64,000 nucleotides of DNA from Helicobacter sp. 12S02232-10 (GCF_002272895.1 NZ_MLAQ01000007.1:39749-103748), one strand, 5' to 3'. Shown: positions 26,838-35,615, counted from the stretch's first letter. Program-made: numbers and translations. The notes: generated by a model from the letters alone, not told the origin.

Positions 26838-27209
26838 ATGAAAAAAGTTTTTCTATGTTTGTTTTTTATTTCTTTTTTGTTTGCAGACAGCTGGAGGGAT
26901 TTAAACGAATTGCATAAAGATCTTAAGGAGGTCGGTTTGAGCCACGATCAGGAAAAAGAGATTAAAAGGCTTTTTAAAGAATACCATCGCAATCTCAAAG
27001 AATGGTGGAGCAATAATGAAAAAACTGATGCTTTAATGATGCGACTTTTTGTTGCAAAAGATCTCAGTACCAAAGAGATTAAAAATGAGATGAAAATCAT
27101 TCACGATCGAAAAATACAAATTGATCTTGAGTTTTTAAAAGATTTGCATTCTGTTTTAAACCAAGAGCAAAGGAGCAAGATATCAAAAGATTTCAGAGGG
27201 GAAGATTGA
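26838..27209 (+). CDS. Spy/CpxP-like periplasmic protein
   Basis: A 123-residue protein: signal peptide (about 1-16, ending FLFA), then an all-helical highly charged mature part. Two LTxxQ-like motifs are seen, 'LSHDQEKEIKRLF' (about 38) and 'LNQEQRSKIS' (about 107), the hallmark of the CpxP/Spy/CnrX family of periplasmic sensors and chaperones. The response regulator gene begins 15 bases after its stop and a histidine kinase follows, so it probably senses envelope or metal stress for that pair. Ligand is unknown. Confidence 0.75.
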   Translation: MKKVFLCLFFISFLFADSWRDLNELHKDLKEVGLSHDQEKEIKRLFKEYHRNLKEWWSNNEKTDALMMRLFVAKDLSTKEIKNEMKIIHDRKIQIDLEFLKDLHSVLNQEQRSKISKDFRGED

Positions 27210-27224
27210 CACAAGGAGAGAAAG

Positions 27225-27893
27225 TTGGGCAAGTTATTATTGATTGAAGATGATTTGGAAATGCAAGGGTTGATAAAAACCTATTTGGAACAGGCAAAAT
27301 TTGAGGTTTTGGCTACTGATTTGCCTAGCAAGGCAACAGCTTTGCTCAAAGAAAATCATAGCAGTATCGATTTGATAATTTTAGATTTGACATTACCTGA
27401 AATGGATGGATTTGAGCTTTGTAAAAAAATTCGGAGCATTTCCCAAGTTCCTATTATTATCTCTACGGCTAGAGGGGATATTTACAACAAGATTCAGGGT
27501 TTTGACAAAGGTGCAGATGATTATTTGGCTAAACCCTATGAGCCCGCAGAGCTTATTGCTAGAATCAATGCAATGTTAAGGAGATTTAAACCAAAGGAAA
27601 TGGTATTTAATAATCTTTCGATCAATATCCAAAAACGCGAAGCAAAATTGGACGATCAAGTGTTGGATTTGACAAATACAGAGTTTGATATTTTGATATT
27701 TTTGATAGAAAATAGACTCCACCCCGTTTCTAGGGAGGCTATAGCCAATACCATCAATGCTATTCACGAAGACAGCTTACTTCGGAGTATTGATACGCAC
27801 GTGAGAAATCTTAGGGCAAAATTAAACGACAACGCCAAAGAGCCTAAATTCATTCAGTCTGTTTGGGGGATAGGTTATAAATTTTGTTTATAG
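27225..27893 (+). CDS. OmpR-family response regulator
   Basis: A 222-residue regulator. The receiver domain (1-115) has acidic residues ED(8-10), phospho-acceptor D54 in 'IILDLTLPEMDGFE', Thr81 and Lys103 in 'LAKPYEPAEL'. The C-terminal winged helix (about 125-222) ends 'FIQSVWGIGYKFCL', typical for OmpR/PhoB. The start is TTG 27225 with AAGGAG seven bases upstream. It overlaps the kinase gene by 10 bases. Confidence 0.92.
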   Translation: MGKLLLIEDDLEMQGLIKTYLEQAKFEVLATDLPSKATALLKENHSSIDLIILDLTLPEMDGFELCKKIRSISQVPIIISTARGDIYNKIQGFDKGADDYLAKPYEPAELIARINAMLRRFKPKEMVFNNLSINIQKREAKLDDQVLDLTNTEFDILIFLIENRLHPVSREAIANTINAIHEDSLLRSIDTHVRNLRAKLNDNAKEPKFIQSVWGIGYKFCL

Positions 27894-29107
27894 GAAATCT
27901 TCGCGTAAAGTTTAGTATCCTTTTTGGGATGGCATTTTTGTTTGTAATTGGGTTGTGGTATCAGACTGATAAAATCATTGTCGAAAAACAAAATGAACGC
28001 ATTAAGAATGAAACAATGCTTTTTATTCAGAGTATTTTGCCTAATTACACTACCGGAAATTTAAATGCAGTGATGCTTGCAGTGAAAAAATTCGGTTATA
28101 CCCAACTGTATTCTATGCCCCAATCTTTTAAAATTATCGAAGCTAGAAATGATGATATGTTGGGAATAAAAATTTTTCGCACTGAAAATAAAATTGGTTT
28201 TAGCGTGACTTATTTTGGGGATAATTTTGTTGTAGTCAAAGATATTGAGACTGATTTTTGGGAGGAAAATCGACTCAAAGTATTTTTTCTACCTATTATA
28301 TTGATTTTGGCAGTTCTTTATATCATTTCTTTCACGATCTTAACCCCGCTCAATAAACTTAGCAATGCCATTAAAGAGTTTGCAAAAGGTAAGTATGATA
28401 GGACTTTTAGTACTAATCGCAAAGATGAGATTGGGGATTTGATTCGGGCTTTTAATTTTATGGGGGATAAGATTTATAAAATGCTTAAAAGTCGGGAATT
28501 GATTTTGCGAAATATCGGTCACGAACTCAAAACCCCTTTAGCAAAGATGAAACTTATATTAGCTCTAGAAAAAAATAAAACCCAAGAGATCAAAAGACTT
28601 GAGCGCTATGTTTTGGATATGCAAAAAATTTCTGATAATATGCTTGAATTTGAGCGTGTCAATAGTGGGAAGATCATCATTGCCAATGAAGAATTCTTGA
28701 GTGAGACATTGATATTTGAAGCTTTATCGAGCTTTTCTGATGAAGAAAGCAGAATCGAAGTGAATTTTGGAAAAAATTTTATTGTCCGAGGGGACTTAAG
28801 ACTTTTATCTGTGGCTGTAAAAAATCTTGTAGAAAATGCCCTAAAATATACCGCAGAAGAAAAAATTTATATTGAATGTGTTCAAGATAAAATTGTCGTG
28901 AAAAACAAGGGAGATAAGCTTGAGCACGAAATCAGTTACTATTTGGAACCTTTTTGCAGAGATGCATCACATAATGCGGTGAGTGGTCACGGGTTGGGTC
29001 TTTCAATTGTGAATGAAATATTACTCTTGCACCGTTATAGGATTGAATATGCCTATATTCAGGGATACCATATTTTTAGCATTTGCTTTTTGGCGACTAA
29101 GGTTTGA
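27884..29107 (+). CDS. Sensor histidine kinase
   Basis: A 407-residue kinase with two membrane helices (about 8-25 and 130-150) enclosing a short periplasmic sensor. A HAMP linker (about 150-200) precedes the H-box 'RNIGHELKTPLAKM' (His about 213), N-box 'NLVENALKYT', and G-box 'GHGLGLSIVNEI'. The start appears to be TTG 27884 inside the regulator gene. Partner of the adjacent OmpR-type regulator. With the Spy-like protein, the set resembles CpxPRA in architecture. Confidence 0.9.
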   Translation: MFIGNLRVKFSILFGMAFLFVIGLWYQTDKIIVEKQNERIKNETMLFIQSILPNYTTGNLNAVMLAVKKFGYTQLYSMPQSFKIIEARNDDMLGIKIFRTENKIGFSVTYFGDNFVVVKDIETDFWEENRLKVFFLPIILILAVLYIISFTILTPLNKLSNAIKEFAKGKYDRTFSTNRKDEIGDLIRAFNFMGDKIYKMLKSRELILRNIGHELKTPLAKMKLILALEKNKTQEIKRLERYVLDMQKISDNMLEFERVNSGKIIIANEEFLSETLIFEALSSFSDEESRIEVNFGKNFIVRGDLRLLSVAVKNLVENALKYTAEEKIYIECVQDKIVVKNKGDKLEHEISYYLEPFCRDASHNAVSGHGLGLSIVNEILLLHRYRIEYAYIQGYHIFSICFLATKV

Positions 29108-29207
29108 TTTAGGGTTTCTAGGTTTTGGATATAATCTGCATAATTAAAAAAAGTATTTTTTTGGTATTATTTATTAAAATATTTTTTATACTATTTTTTA
29201 AGGATAA

Positions 29208-31820
29208 GTGTTGCGCTTAGTAAATATTATTTTTAAGGATAAAAATCAACTTCAGGCCGAATTGAAACGTCATCATATCCAACCTGAGAGCAAAGAAAAA
29301 TATTTTATACAAATTTTTGGACCTTTAGGTCGTGAAATGTCAGAATATTTGATCGACATTTTAAATGAAATCCTGCCAGGTTGTGAAATCTTACTTGCTT
29401 CAAGTTCTTATCAATTGTTTGAATTTAAAGCACTTAGCGAAATTTGTTTGGGTATTTCGTGTTTTTCTCATTCGAGCGTGAAAACGGCATATTTTTCCAA
29501 CACCTTAAGTGAGGAGCAGATAGCTACGCGTATCATTTCTGAGCTTGTAACGCCCAAAACAAAACTTTTGATTATTTTTATTGAATTTTTTAGCGTTTCA
29601 GGCGAAACTCTTTTAAATGAAATTTACCGACTTGCCCCTGATTTAATTGTATGTGGGGGAAAGGCGGCTGTGGGAAATCACATAAAGGCGTCCCGCACAT
29701 TGATTGGGAACACCGCAGGCGTTTATTTGAATGGGATTGTTTGTGCAACGATTGATTCAGATATCTTAAACGTCCAAAACAGTCATATTTTTGGTTGGCG
29801 TCCCATTGGTTTGAGTCTGAAGGTTACAAAGGCAGTTCAAAATATTGTCTATGAAATTAATGATACTCCGATTAAAGAAGTCTATACCCATTATCTTGGA
29901 GAAAATATTTTAAGCGATCTGACTAAAACAGGTTGGAATTTTCCTCTTATATTTGAAGATTCTCAAGGAAATATGATTGCTAGGGTTTTGGATAAGGTCT
30001 GTGATGATGGAGGAATTTCTTTTTTAGGCATCGTTCCTGAAGGTGCGTATGTCAAGTTTTCGTTTGGAATTCTTGAAAATATTAAAGAAGATTTAGTGCT
30101 TGAAGATGCTAATCGCCCCAAGAATCTTGAGGCGATTTATATGTATTCGTGCGTGGGAAGAATTGCATTTTTAGGCTTGAAGGGGATCAATGAACTTTTA
30201 GACGTCTTTACTCATACAGATCTTGCGTGCGGGTTTTTTACCTATGGTGAGATTTATCATTTTGGAAGTTCTAATGCTATTTTGAACCTTACAAATACTC
30301 GTATTATGCTTAGTGAGAATACTTTTGAGTTTAAGACAAATGAGGATTGTTTGGAGATAGAGCGGAGTGAGGAATCAATGATTTTAAATGCACTCACGCA
30401 TTTGTCTCAGGTTACTTCCAGAGAGCTTGATATCACTACTAGTTCGCTAAAAAGTTATAAAGAATTGATTATTGAAGCAATGCAATATATTGAAGTCGAT
30501 CATAATTTAAATATTGCCAATGTCAATAAAAAAATGCTTGAGGTTTCAGGCTATACAAAAGAGCAGCAAATAGGAAAAAATATAGCGGATTTTTTAGATA
30601 AAGAAACAACGCATTATACCCTTACTGAAGTCATTCCAAAACTCAAAAAAGATGGGATTTGGAGTGGAAAAATGAACCATATCCGAGCAGATGGAAGCTT
30701 GTATTATGTGAATGTTTTTGTCAAAGCTATTTTTGATAATAATCATAATGTTTTGTCTTATATCGTGGGAGAAATTGATCGGACAGATGAGGAGATGAGG
30801 CAAAAAAGACTTGAAAATGATGTTAAGTTTTTGCAGTATTCTGATGAAGAAAAACAATCTTTACTCAATCAGTATGAAAGTCTCATTGATAGGAGTCAGA
30901 TTTTATTTCGTCTTGATTTGAATCGTAATTTTATTTATACCAACTCCGCATTTTTGGAAGTTTTTGGTTTTGAATCAAAAGATGTTTTGGGTAGAAATCT
31001 TTATGAATTTTTAGATGATACGCAAAAGGAACATTTTTTAAAGATTGGCAAAACATTGAATGAAAAAGGAGTTTATAAGGGCATTATCGGTTGGAGCCGA
31101 ACTGATGGAAGGCATTTTTATATCAATAGTATGGCCGTTTATATCTATGATCTTCAGGGTAAGCCTATGGAAATTATGGCGACAGGGATAGATGTCACAA
31201 AGATTATTGAAACCCAAAAAGAAATAGAAAGTATTCAAAAGGACGTTATCGTTGCGATGGGAACGATTTGTGAGGGAAAAAGCAGAGAAACGGGGAATCA
31301 TATCAAAAGGGTGGCTGAATATTCTAGACTTCTTGCTAGACTTTATGGCTGCACACCTCAAGAACAGGATCTTATCCATATCGCCTCTCCAATGCACGAC
31401 ATCGGAAAAGTGGGCATTCCTGATTATATTTTAAATAAACCTGGTAAGCTAACTCCTGAAGAATTTGAAATTATGAAGACACACACGACCTTAGGGGCAG
31501 ATATATTAAAAGACTCTAATCGTTTGATTTTAAAAACTGCCTCTGAGATTGCTAGAAGCCATCACGAATGGTGGGCAGGAGGTGGTTATCCTAATAACTT
31601 GAAAGGAAATCAAATCCCTCTTTTTGGGAGAATCACTTCTCTTGCAGATGTGTTTGATGCAATCAGCAATGACAGGGTATATAAAAAGGCTTGGCCTTTG
31701 CCTGAAGTGATTGAGTATATCAAAGGACTTAGAGGCAAACAGTTCCAACCTGAATTGGTTGATTTGTTTTTAGATCATATTGATGAGTTTTTAGTCATTA
31801 GCAATCGTTATAAGGATTAG
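29208..31820 (+). CDS. FIST-PAS-PAS-HD-GYP signalling protein
   Basis: An 870-residue soluble protein. FIST_N (about 30-200) and FIST_C (about 215-375) are small-molecule sensor domains. PAS1 is about 415-525, PAS2 about 560-675, and the HD-GYP phosphodiesterase domain about 680-860, with HDIGK near 730 and 'HHEWWAGGGYP' near 785-796. The catalytic His/Asp residues are kept, so cyclic-di-GMP hydrolysis is plausible. The start is GTG 29208 or, with better RBS spacing, TTG 29211. The modE gene begins 3 bases after its stop, suggesting cotranscription. No GGDEF protein is in the window. Confidence 0.88.
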   Translation: MLRLVNIIFKDKNQLQAELKRHHIQPESKEKYFIQIFGPLGREMSEYLIDILNEILPGCEILLASSSYQLFEFKALSEICLGISCFSHSSVKTAYFSNTLSEEQIATRIISELVTPKTKLLIIFIEFFSVSGETLLNEIYRLAPDLIVCGGKAAVGNHIKASRTLIGNTAGVYLNGIVCATIDSDILNVQNSHIFGWRPIGLSLKVTKAVQNIVYEINDTPIKEVYTHYLGENILSDLTKTGWNFPLIFEDSQGNMIARVLDKVCDDGGISFLGIVPEGAYVKFSFGILENIKEDLVLEDANRPKNLEAIYMYSCVGRIAFLGLKGINELLDVFTHTDLACGFFTYGEIYHFGSSNAILNLTNTRIMLSENTFEFKTNEDCLEIERSEESMILNALTHLSQVTSRELDITTSSLKSYKELIIEAMQYIEVDHNLNIANVNKKMLEVSGYTKEQQIGKNIADFLDKETTHYTLTEVIPKLKKDGIWSGKMNHIRADGSLYYVNVFVKAIFDNNHNVLSYIVGEIDRTDEEMRQKRLENDVKFLQYSDEEKQSLLNQYESLIDRSQILFRLDLNRNFIYTNSAFLEVFGFESKDVLGRNLYEFLDDTQKEHFLKIGKTLNEKGVYKGIIGWSRTDGRHFYINSMAVYIYDLQGKPMEIMATGIDVTKIIETQKEIESIQKDVIVAMGTICEGKSRETGNHIKRVAEYSRLLARLYGCTPQEQDLIHIASPMHDIGKVGIPDYILNKPGKLTPEEFEIMKTHTTLGADILKDSNRLILKTASEIARSHHEWWAGGGYPNNLKGNQIPLFGRITSLADVFDAISNDRVYKKAWPLPEVIEYIKGLRGKQFQPELVDLFLDHIDEFLVISNRYKD

Positions 31821-31823
31821 AAG

Positions 31824-32204
31824 ATGAAAATCTTTTTGCGTTTTTGGATAAAAAAAGAAAATAAAAATTTTCTAGGAAAAGGTAAAATAGAGCTGCTTGA
31901 ACACATTAAAACGACGGGATCGATTTTAAAGGCGGCGAAAAATATGCGAATGAGCTACAAAGCAGCTTGGGATAGCGTGGATAGTATGAATCATCTCTCT
32001 AGGGAACCTATGGTTAAAAGTATCAGCGGAGGCAAAGGTGGAGGGGGCACGGCACTTACCCCTGAGGGTGAGGAGGCAATTGCTGTTTTCAAACAACTTG
32101 AAAGAGCGATGGGGAGATTGGAAGAATATTTCAGCCAAAGCCAAAATTTAGATGAATTGGAAAAAAAAATCACTTTTTTAGAAGACAAGCTAGCATCTTT
32201 ATAG
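31824..32204 (+). CDS. modE: ModE-type molybdate-responsive regulator (DNA-binding domain only)
   Basis: A 126-residue winged-helix protein of the ModE N-terminal family: 'GKGKIELLEHIKTTGSILKAAKNMRMSYKAAWDSVDSMN' contains the helix-turn-helix. 'GGKGGGGTALTPEGEEAI' is the Gly-rich wing. It lacks the C-terminal TOBE molybdate-binding domains of E. coli ModE. The separate TOBE protein encoded downstream may supply them. A ModE-type operator lies 3 bases after its stop, in front of modA. Confidence 0.85.
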   Translation: MKIFLRFWIKKENKNFLGKGKIELLEHIKTTGSILKAAKNMRMSYKAAWDSVDSMNHLSREPMVKSISGGKGGGGTALTPEGEEAIAVFKQLERAMGRLEEYFSQSQNLDELEKKITFLEDKLASL

Positions 32205-32206
32205 AG

Positions 32207-32230
32207 CGTTATATAAAATATTATATAATG
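32207..32230. promoter_or_regulatory. ModE operator upstream of modA
   Basis: CGTTATATA, six bases, then TATATAATG form an inverted repeat matching the E. coli ModE site (CGnTATATA-N6-TATATAACG) at all but one or two positions. It sits between modE and the modA RBS. Repression of modA-modC when molybdate is plentiful is the expected role. Confidence 0.7.
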
Positions 32231-32250
32231 ATTAAAAAGGAGATCAAAGA

Positions 32251-32988
32251 ATGAGAAAGTTATTTTTTTTATGTGTTTTATTTGTGGTTGCATCATTTGG
32301 TAGAGAGATCAATGTGGCTGCTGCTGCTAATCTTGCTCATACGCTTCAAGAGATTCAAAAAGAGTTTTTAAATACCCATCCTCAAGATAAAATTAATATC
32401 AGCTATTCTTCATCTGGCAAGGCTTATGCTCAAATTTCTCAAGGAGCACCTATTGACTTGTTTGTCTCAGCTGATAGGGAATTTCCCCATAAGCTTTATG
32501 AAGAGGGAAAAACCCCTCAAGAAGAAAGGATTTATGCTCAAGGTGTTTTAGTGCTTTGGAGTGCAAATCCTAAAATCAAGATCACTTCGCTTGAGATGCT
32601 TGCAGATAAAAATATTGTTCATATAGCCATTCCAAATCCTAAGCTTGCACCTTATGGAAGAGCGGCCAAAGAAAGTTTAGAAAAAACCCGCCTTGAAGGG
32701 AAGATAAAATCAAAACTCATCAATGCCGTATCAATTTCTCAAGCCCATCAATTTGTTGCTAGCGGGAATGCGCAAGCAGGTTTTGGAGCATTGTCTTTGA
32801 TAGATAAAAAAGATAAAAATATCAGTTATATTATCGTGGATAAATCCCTTTATTCTCCTATTGATCAGGCTTTAGTTCTTACTAATTATGGCAAAGACAA
32901 TGAGTTGGCAAAGGAGTTTGAAGCTTTTATTTTAAGCCCAAATGCAAAGGCGATATTCAAAAAATTCGGTTATATAGTGAATGAATAA
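32251..32988 (+). CDS. modA: Molybdate ABC transporter substrate-binding protein
   Basis: A 245-residue periplasmic binding protein: signal peptide (1-17), then 'EINVAAAANLAHTLQEI', 'YSSSGKAYAQISQGAPIDLFVSAD' and 'PKLAPYGRAAKESLE', which carry the oxyanion-binding serines and backbone contacts of ModA. RBS AAGGAG. The TOBE gene overlaps its end by 8 bases. Confidence 0.95.
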   Translation: MRKLFFLCVLFVVASFGREINVAAAANLAHTLQEIQKEFLNTHPQDKINISYSSSGKAYAQISQGAPIDLFVSADREFPHKLYEEGKTPQEERIYAQGVLVLWSANPKIKITSLEMLADKNIVHIAIPNPKLAPYGRAAKESLEKTRLEGKIKSKLINAVSISQAHQFVASGNAQAGFGALSLIDKKDKNISYIIVDKSLYSPIDQALVLTNYGKDNELAKEFEAFILSPNAKAIFKKFGYIVNE

Positions 32989-33373
32989 AATTCCTTGCAT
33001 AGTTGAAAATATTTTATATGATGAGGGAATTATCTTTATAAAATTGGCATTCGCAAACCATTTTTTAAGTGCAATGCTTTTGGACGGAGGGCATACATTT
33101 TATAAGGGTCTTCAACTCAATGCTGTTTTTAAAGAGAGTGAAGTGATGGTTTGTGATCCGAGTTATTTTAAGATTAGCGCTAGAAATCGTTTTGTGTCAA
33201 AAGTTTTAAGAACTGAAGTTTCTTGCGCAATTGCTAGAGTGATTTTTGAATTTGAAGGTAGAGAAATTTCCTCTTTGATTTCAGCAGAAGCTTACAAGGA
33301 GCTTGGGATAGATATAGGAAAAGTTTTTGGTTGGTTTGTGAAATCTTCTGAAGTGATGCTTGAATATGATTGA
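32981..33373 (+). CDS. TOBE-domain molybdate-binding protein
   Basis: A 130-residue soluble protein lying between modA and modB, the position of Cj0302c in Campylobacter jejuni. The C-terminal half (about 65-125, 'ISARNRFVSKVLRTEVSCAIARVIFEFEGREISSLISAEAYKELGI') has the Mop/TOBE pattern 'SARN...V...G.....V.......I.S.I..' that binds molybdate or tungstate. It overlaps both neighbours. It may store oxyanion or act with the truncated ModE. Confidence 0.75.
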   Translation: MNKIPCIVENILYDEGIIFIKLAFANHFLSAMLLDGGHTFYKGLQLNAVFKESEVMVCDPSYFKISARNRFVSKVLRTEVSCAIARVIFEFEGREISSLISAEAYKELGIDIGKVFGWFVKSSEVMLEYD

Positions 33374-34049
33374 TCCAGAGTTTTTTCAAACGATGCGTTT
33401 GACTTTTGCCCTAGCTTTAGTCACAACGCTTATTTTATTACCCATAGGGATTGTTTTGGGAAATTATTTGGCATTTGGACGGGGAGTTTTTAAGACTTTT
33501 TTGGAAACTTTGATTTGGATGCCCTTGATTTTGCCACCGACTGTCTTAGGATTTTATTTGTTGTTGGCGTTTTCCCCGCAGTATGTTTTCGGAGAATTTT
33601 TGCAAAATATTCTTGGTATTAAGCTAGCATTCAGTTTTTGGGGTTTGGTGCTTGGGAGTGTGATTTTTTCTCTACCCTTTATGGTCAATCCTGTTAAAAG
33701 TGGGCTTATTTCTCTTCCAAAGTCCTTAAAAGAAGCAAGCTATACCTTAGGAAAAAACAGGTTTTATACCTTGCTGTTTGTTTTGTTGCCTAATATTAAG
33801 CCTGCTATTTTGATGGCGATGGTGACGACTTTTGCCCATACGGTCGGGGAGTTTGGCGTGGTGATGATGATTGGAGGGGATATTGCTGGAGAGACTAGAG
33901 TGGCTAGTATCGCTATTTACACCCAAGCGGAGGCGACGAATTATACTTTAGCCAATCAGTATGCTTTAAGCCTTTGTTTGGTGAGCTTTATCTTACTTTT
34001 TGCAGTGATTTTTATTAATAGAAAAACAGGCGGTAAGGGAATTGTGTGA
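33366..34049 (+). CDS. modB: Molybdate ABC transporter permease
   Basis: A 227-residue inner-membrane permease with five helices. The EAA loop is 'LPKSLKEASYTLGKNRFYTLLFVLLPNIKPAIL', and 'HTVGEFGVVMMIGGDI' is a ModB signature. The start is ATG 33366, 8 bases inside the TOBE gene. A TTG at 33360 is a weaker alternative. It overlaps modC by 4 bases. Confidence 0.94.
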   Translation: MIDPEFFQTMRLTFALALVTTLILLPIGIVLGNYLAFGRGVFKTFLETLIWMPLILPPTVLGFYLLLAFSPQYVFGEFLQNILGIKLAFSFWGLVLGSVIFSLPFMVNPVKSGLISLPKSLKEASYTLGKNRFYTLLFVLLPNIKPAILMAMVTTFAHTVGEFGVVMMIGGDIAGETRVASIAIYTQAEATNYTLANQYALSLCLVSFILLFAVIFINRKTGGKGIV

Positions 34050-34912
34050 TTGAACTTGATTTTACAAAAACGCTTGATGGCAGCAAGGGAAAATTTGCCT
34101 TAAAAGTCAGTCTTAAACTTGAAGAAGGGAAGTTTTTCTCGATATTTGGCAAATCTGGGGCAGGAAAAACAACGATTTTACGCATTTTATCGGGATTGGA
34201 AAACCCAGATAAGGGAAAAATTGCAATCGGAGGGAGGGTTTATTTTGATTCTTATAATCGTATCAATCTACCCGTCCAACAAAGAAAAATCGGGTTTGTC
34301 TTTCAAAACTATGCACTTTTTCCACATTTGAATGTTTATGAAAATATCGTTTTTGGATGCAGGGGTGATAAGACGCGCATTCAAGAGGTGATTTTTTTGA
34401 TGGAGTTGGAGGGGTTGTGTAAAAAAAAGATTGATTCTCTTTCTGGGGGTCAAGCTCAAAGAGTGGCCTTAGCAAGAGCTTTGGTGAGTTCTCCTGAAAT
34501 CTTGCTTTTAGATGAACCTTTGAGCGCTCTTGATGGAGAAATGAGGGCAAAGCTTCAAGAAGAACTGAAACATTTGAGCAGGCATTTTGGTATGACAACT
34601 TTTTTGGTCAGTCACGATTTGGGGGAGGTTTTTAGACTTTCTGATCGAGTTATTTGCTTGCAGAATGGGGAGATTGTAAAAATCGGCACGCCTGATGAGG
34701 TGTTTTTAAACGAACGCTTCAGTGCCAAACTCCAAATCAATGGTGAAATCCTTAAAATCACAAAAAACTCTTTAGTGTTTATCGTTGATATTTTAATAAA
34801 TGGTTCAGTGATTAAAATCGTTTTAGACCCCAATGAGGCTGCAGGGTTCAAAGTTGGCGATTCTGTGGCAGTTGTTGCAAAAGCGTTTAATCCTTCAATT
34901 GTTTTGTTGTAA
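34046..34912 (+). CDS. modC: Molybdate ABC transporter ATPase
   Basis: A 288-residue ATPase: Walker A 'GKSGAGKTT', Q-loop 'GFVFQNYALFPH', signature 'LSGGQAQRVALARAL', Walker B 'ILLLDEPLSALDGE', H-loop 'LVSHDLGEV'. The C-terminal about 65 residues form a TOBE/Mop-like regulatory segment. It is shorter than E. coli ModC. GTG start. It is the last gene of the mod operon. Confidence 0.95.
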   Translation: MIELDFTKTLDGSKGKFALKVSLKLEEGKFFSIFGKSGAGKTTILRILSGLENPDKGKIAIGGRVYFDSYNRINLPVQQRKIGFVFQNYALFPHLNVYENIVFGCRGDKTRIQEVIFLMELEGLCKKKIDSLSGGQAQRVALARALVSSPEILLLDEPLSALDGEMRAKLQEELKHLSRHFGMTTFLVSHDLGEVFRLSDRVICLQNGEIVKIGTPDEVFLNERFSAKLQINGEILKITKNSLVFIVDILINGSVIKIVLDPNEAAGFKVGDSVAVVAKAFNPSIVLL

Positions 34913-34915
34913 AAA

Positions 34916-34931
34916 TGGCACGACTTTTGCT
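34916..34931 (+). promoter_or_regulatory. Sigma54 (RpoN) promoter of the flgPQ-like pair
   Basis: TGGCAC, five bases, then TTGCT is a full -24/-12 consensus: GG (34917-34918) and GC (34929-34930) are exactly 10 bases apart. The start would be near 34942, followed by AAAAGGA and the lipoprotein ATG at 34967. In Campylobacterota sigma54 serves the flagellar FlgSR regulon. Confidence 0.8.
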
Positions 34932-34966
34932 TAAAAATCTGAAACAATATTTTAAAAGGATGTTTT

Positions 34967-35614
34967 ATGACAAGAAGGTTATTAAACGGTTCGGCTTTTT
35001 TAGCAGTAGGCATAGCGTTTGTGGGGTGCAATTCATTGATGACCCCTTCAGATGAAACGAGTCTTATTCCGCCTTCTGCAGTTTATCAGCCTGGCGGGGT
35101 TCAAGCTCCTGTTTATCCTCCGGCAGGTTTTAATAATCCCAATTTAAATGCCGGAAATATAGTCAGACGCAATAGTGAGCCTCCTCTTCCGCTCCCAGAT
35201 ACGCGTTTTGATAATTCCAATGAATCTATAGCTCCTAAAAATTCAGAGCCGATGATTCCAAATACTCCACTCCTCACTCCGACTAATATTATTGAACTTA
35301 GTGCGGTGGGTATGGGTGTAGCACCTGAATCAACTATATCCCCTTCACAGGCTTTAGCTTTGGCAAAGCGCGCTGCAATCGTCGATGCTTATAGGCAGTT
35401 GGGCGAAAAAATGTATGGAATTCGTGTCAATGCTCAAGATACCGTTAGGGATATGGTGCTTCAGAATTCTACGATTAAAACAAAAGTTCAAGCATTGATT
35501 CGAAATGCCGAAATCACAGAGACCGTTTATAAAGATGGTCTGTGCCAAGTCAGTATGGAATTAAAGCTTGATGGTAGAGTATGGTATCGTGCATTGAGTG
35601 GTACTCGTAGCTAA
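34967..35614 (+). CDS. flgP: LPP20-family outer-membrane lipoprotein, FlgP-like
   Basis: A 215-residue lipoprotein: signal peptide with lipobox FVGC (Cys21), a Pro/Asn-rich linker (about 25-105), then an LPP20 domain (about 110-210) with 'ALALAKRAAIVDAYRQLGEKMYGIRVNAQDTV'. FlgP of Campylobacter jejuni is an LPP20 lipoprotein that forms the basal disk of the flagellar motor. Support for FlgP here is the sigma54 promoter, the paired lipoprotein gene (FlgQ position), and location before fadL-pseB as HP0837-0840. The long linker is unlike the shorter Campylobacter protein. General LPP20 lipoprotein is the fallback call. Confidence 0.75.
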   Translation: MTRRLLNGSAFLAVGIAFVGCNSLMTPSDETSLIPPSAVYQPGGVQAPVYPPAGFNNPNLNAGNIVRRNSEPPLPLPDTRFDNSNESIAPKNSEPMIPNTPLLTPTNIIELSAVGMGVAPESTISPSQALALAKRAAIVDAYRQLGEKMYGIRVNAQDTVRDMVLQNSTIKTKVQALIRNAEITETVYKDGLCQVSMELKLDGRVWYRALSGTRS

Positions 35615-35615
35615 A

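Noticed and set aside
29120..29145. Sigma54 promoter upstream of the FIST/HD-GYP gene
   Set aside because: GG and GC are 9 bases apart, not 10, and a TATAAT overlaps the same bases, so sigma70 is more likely.
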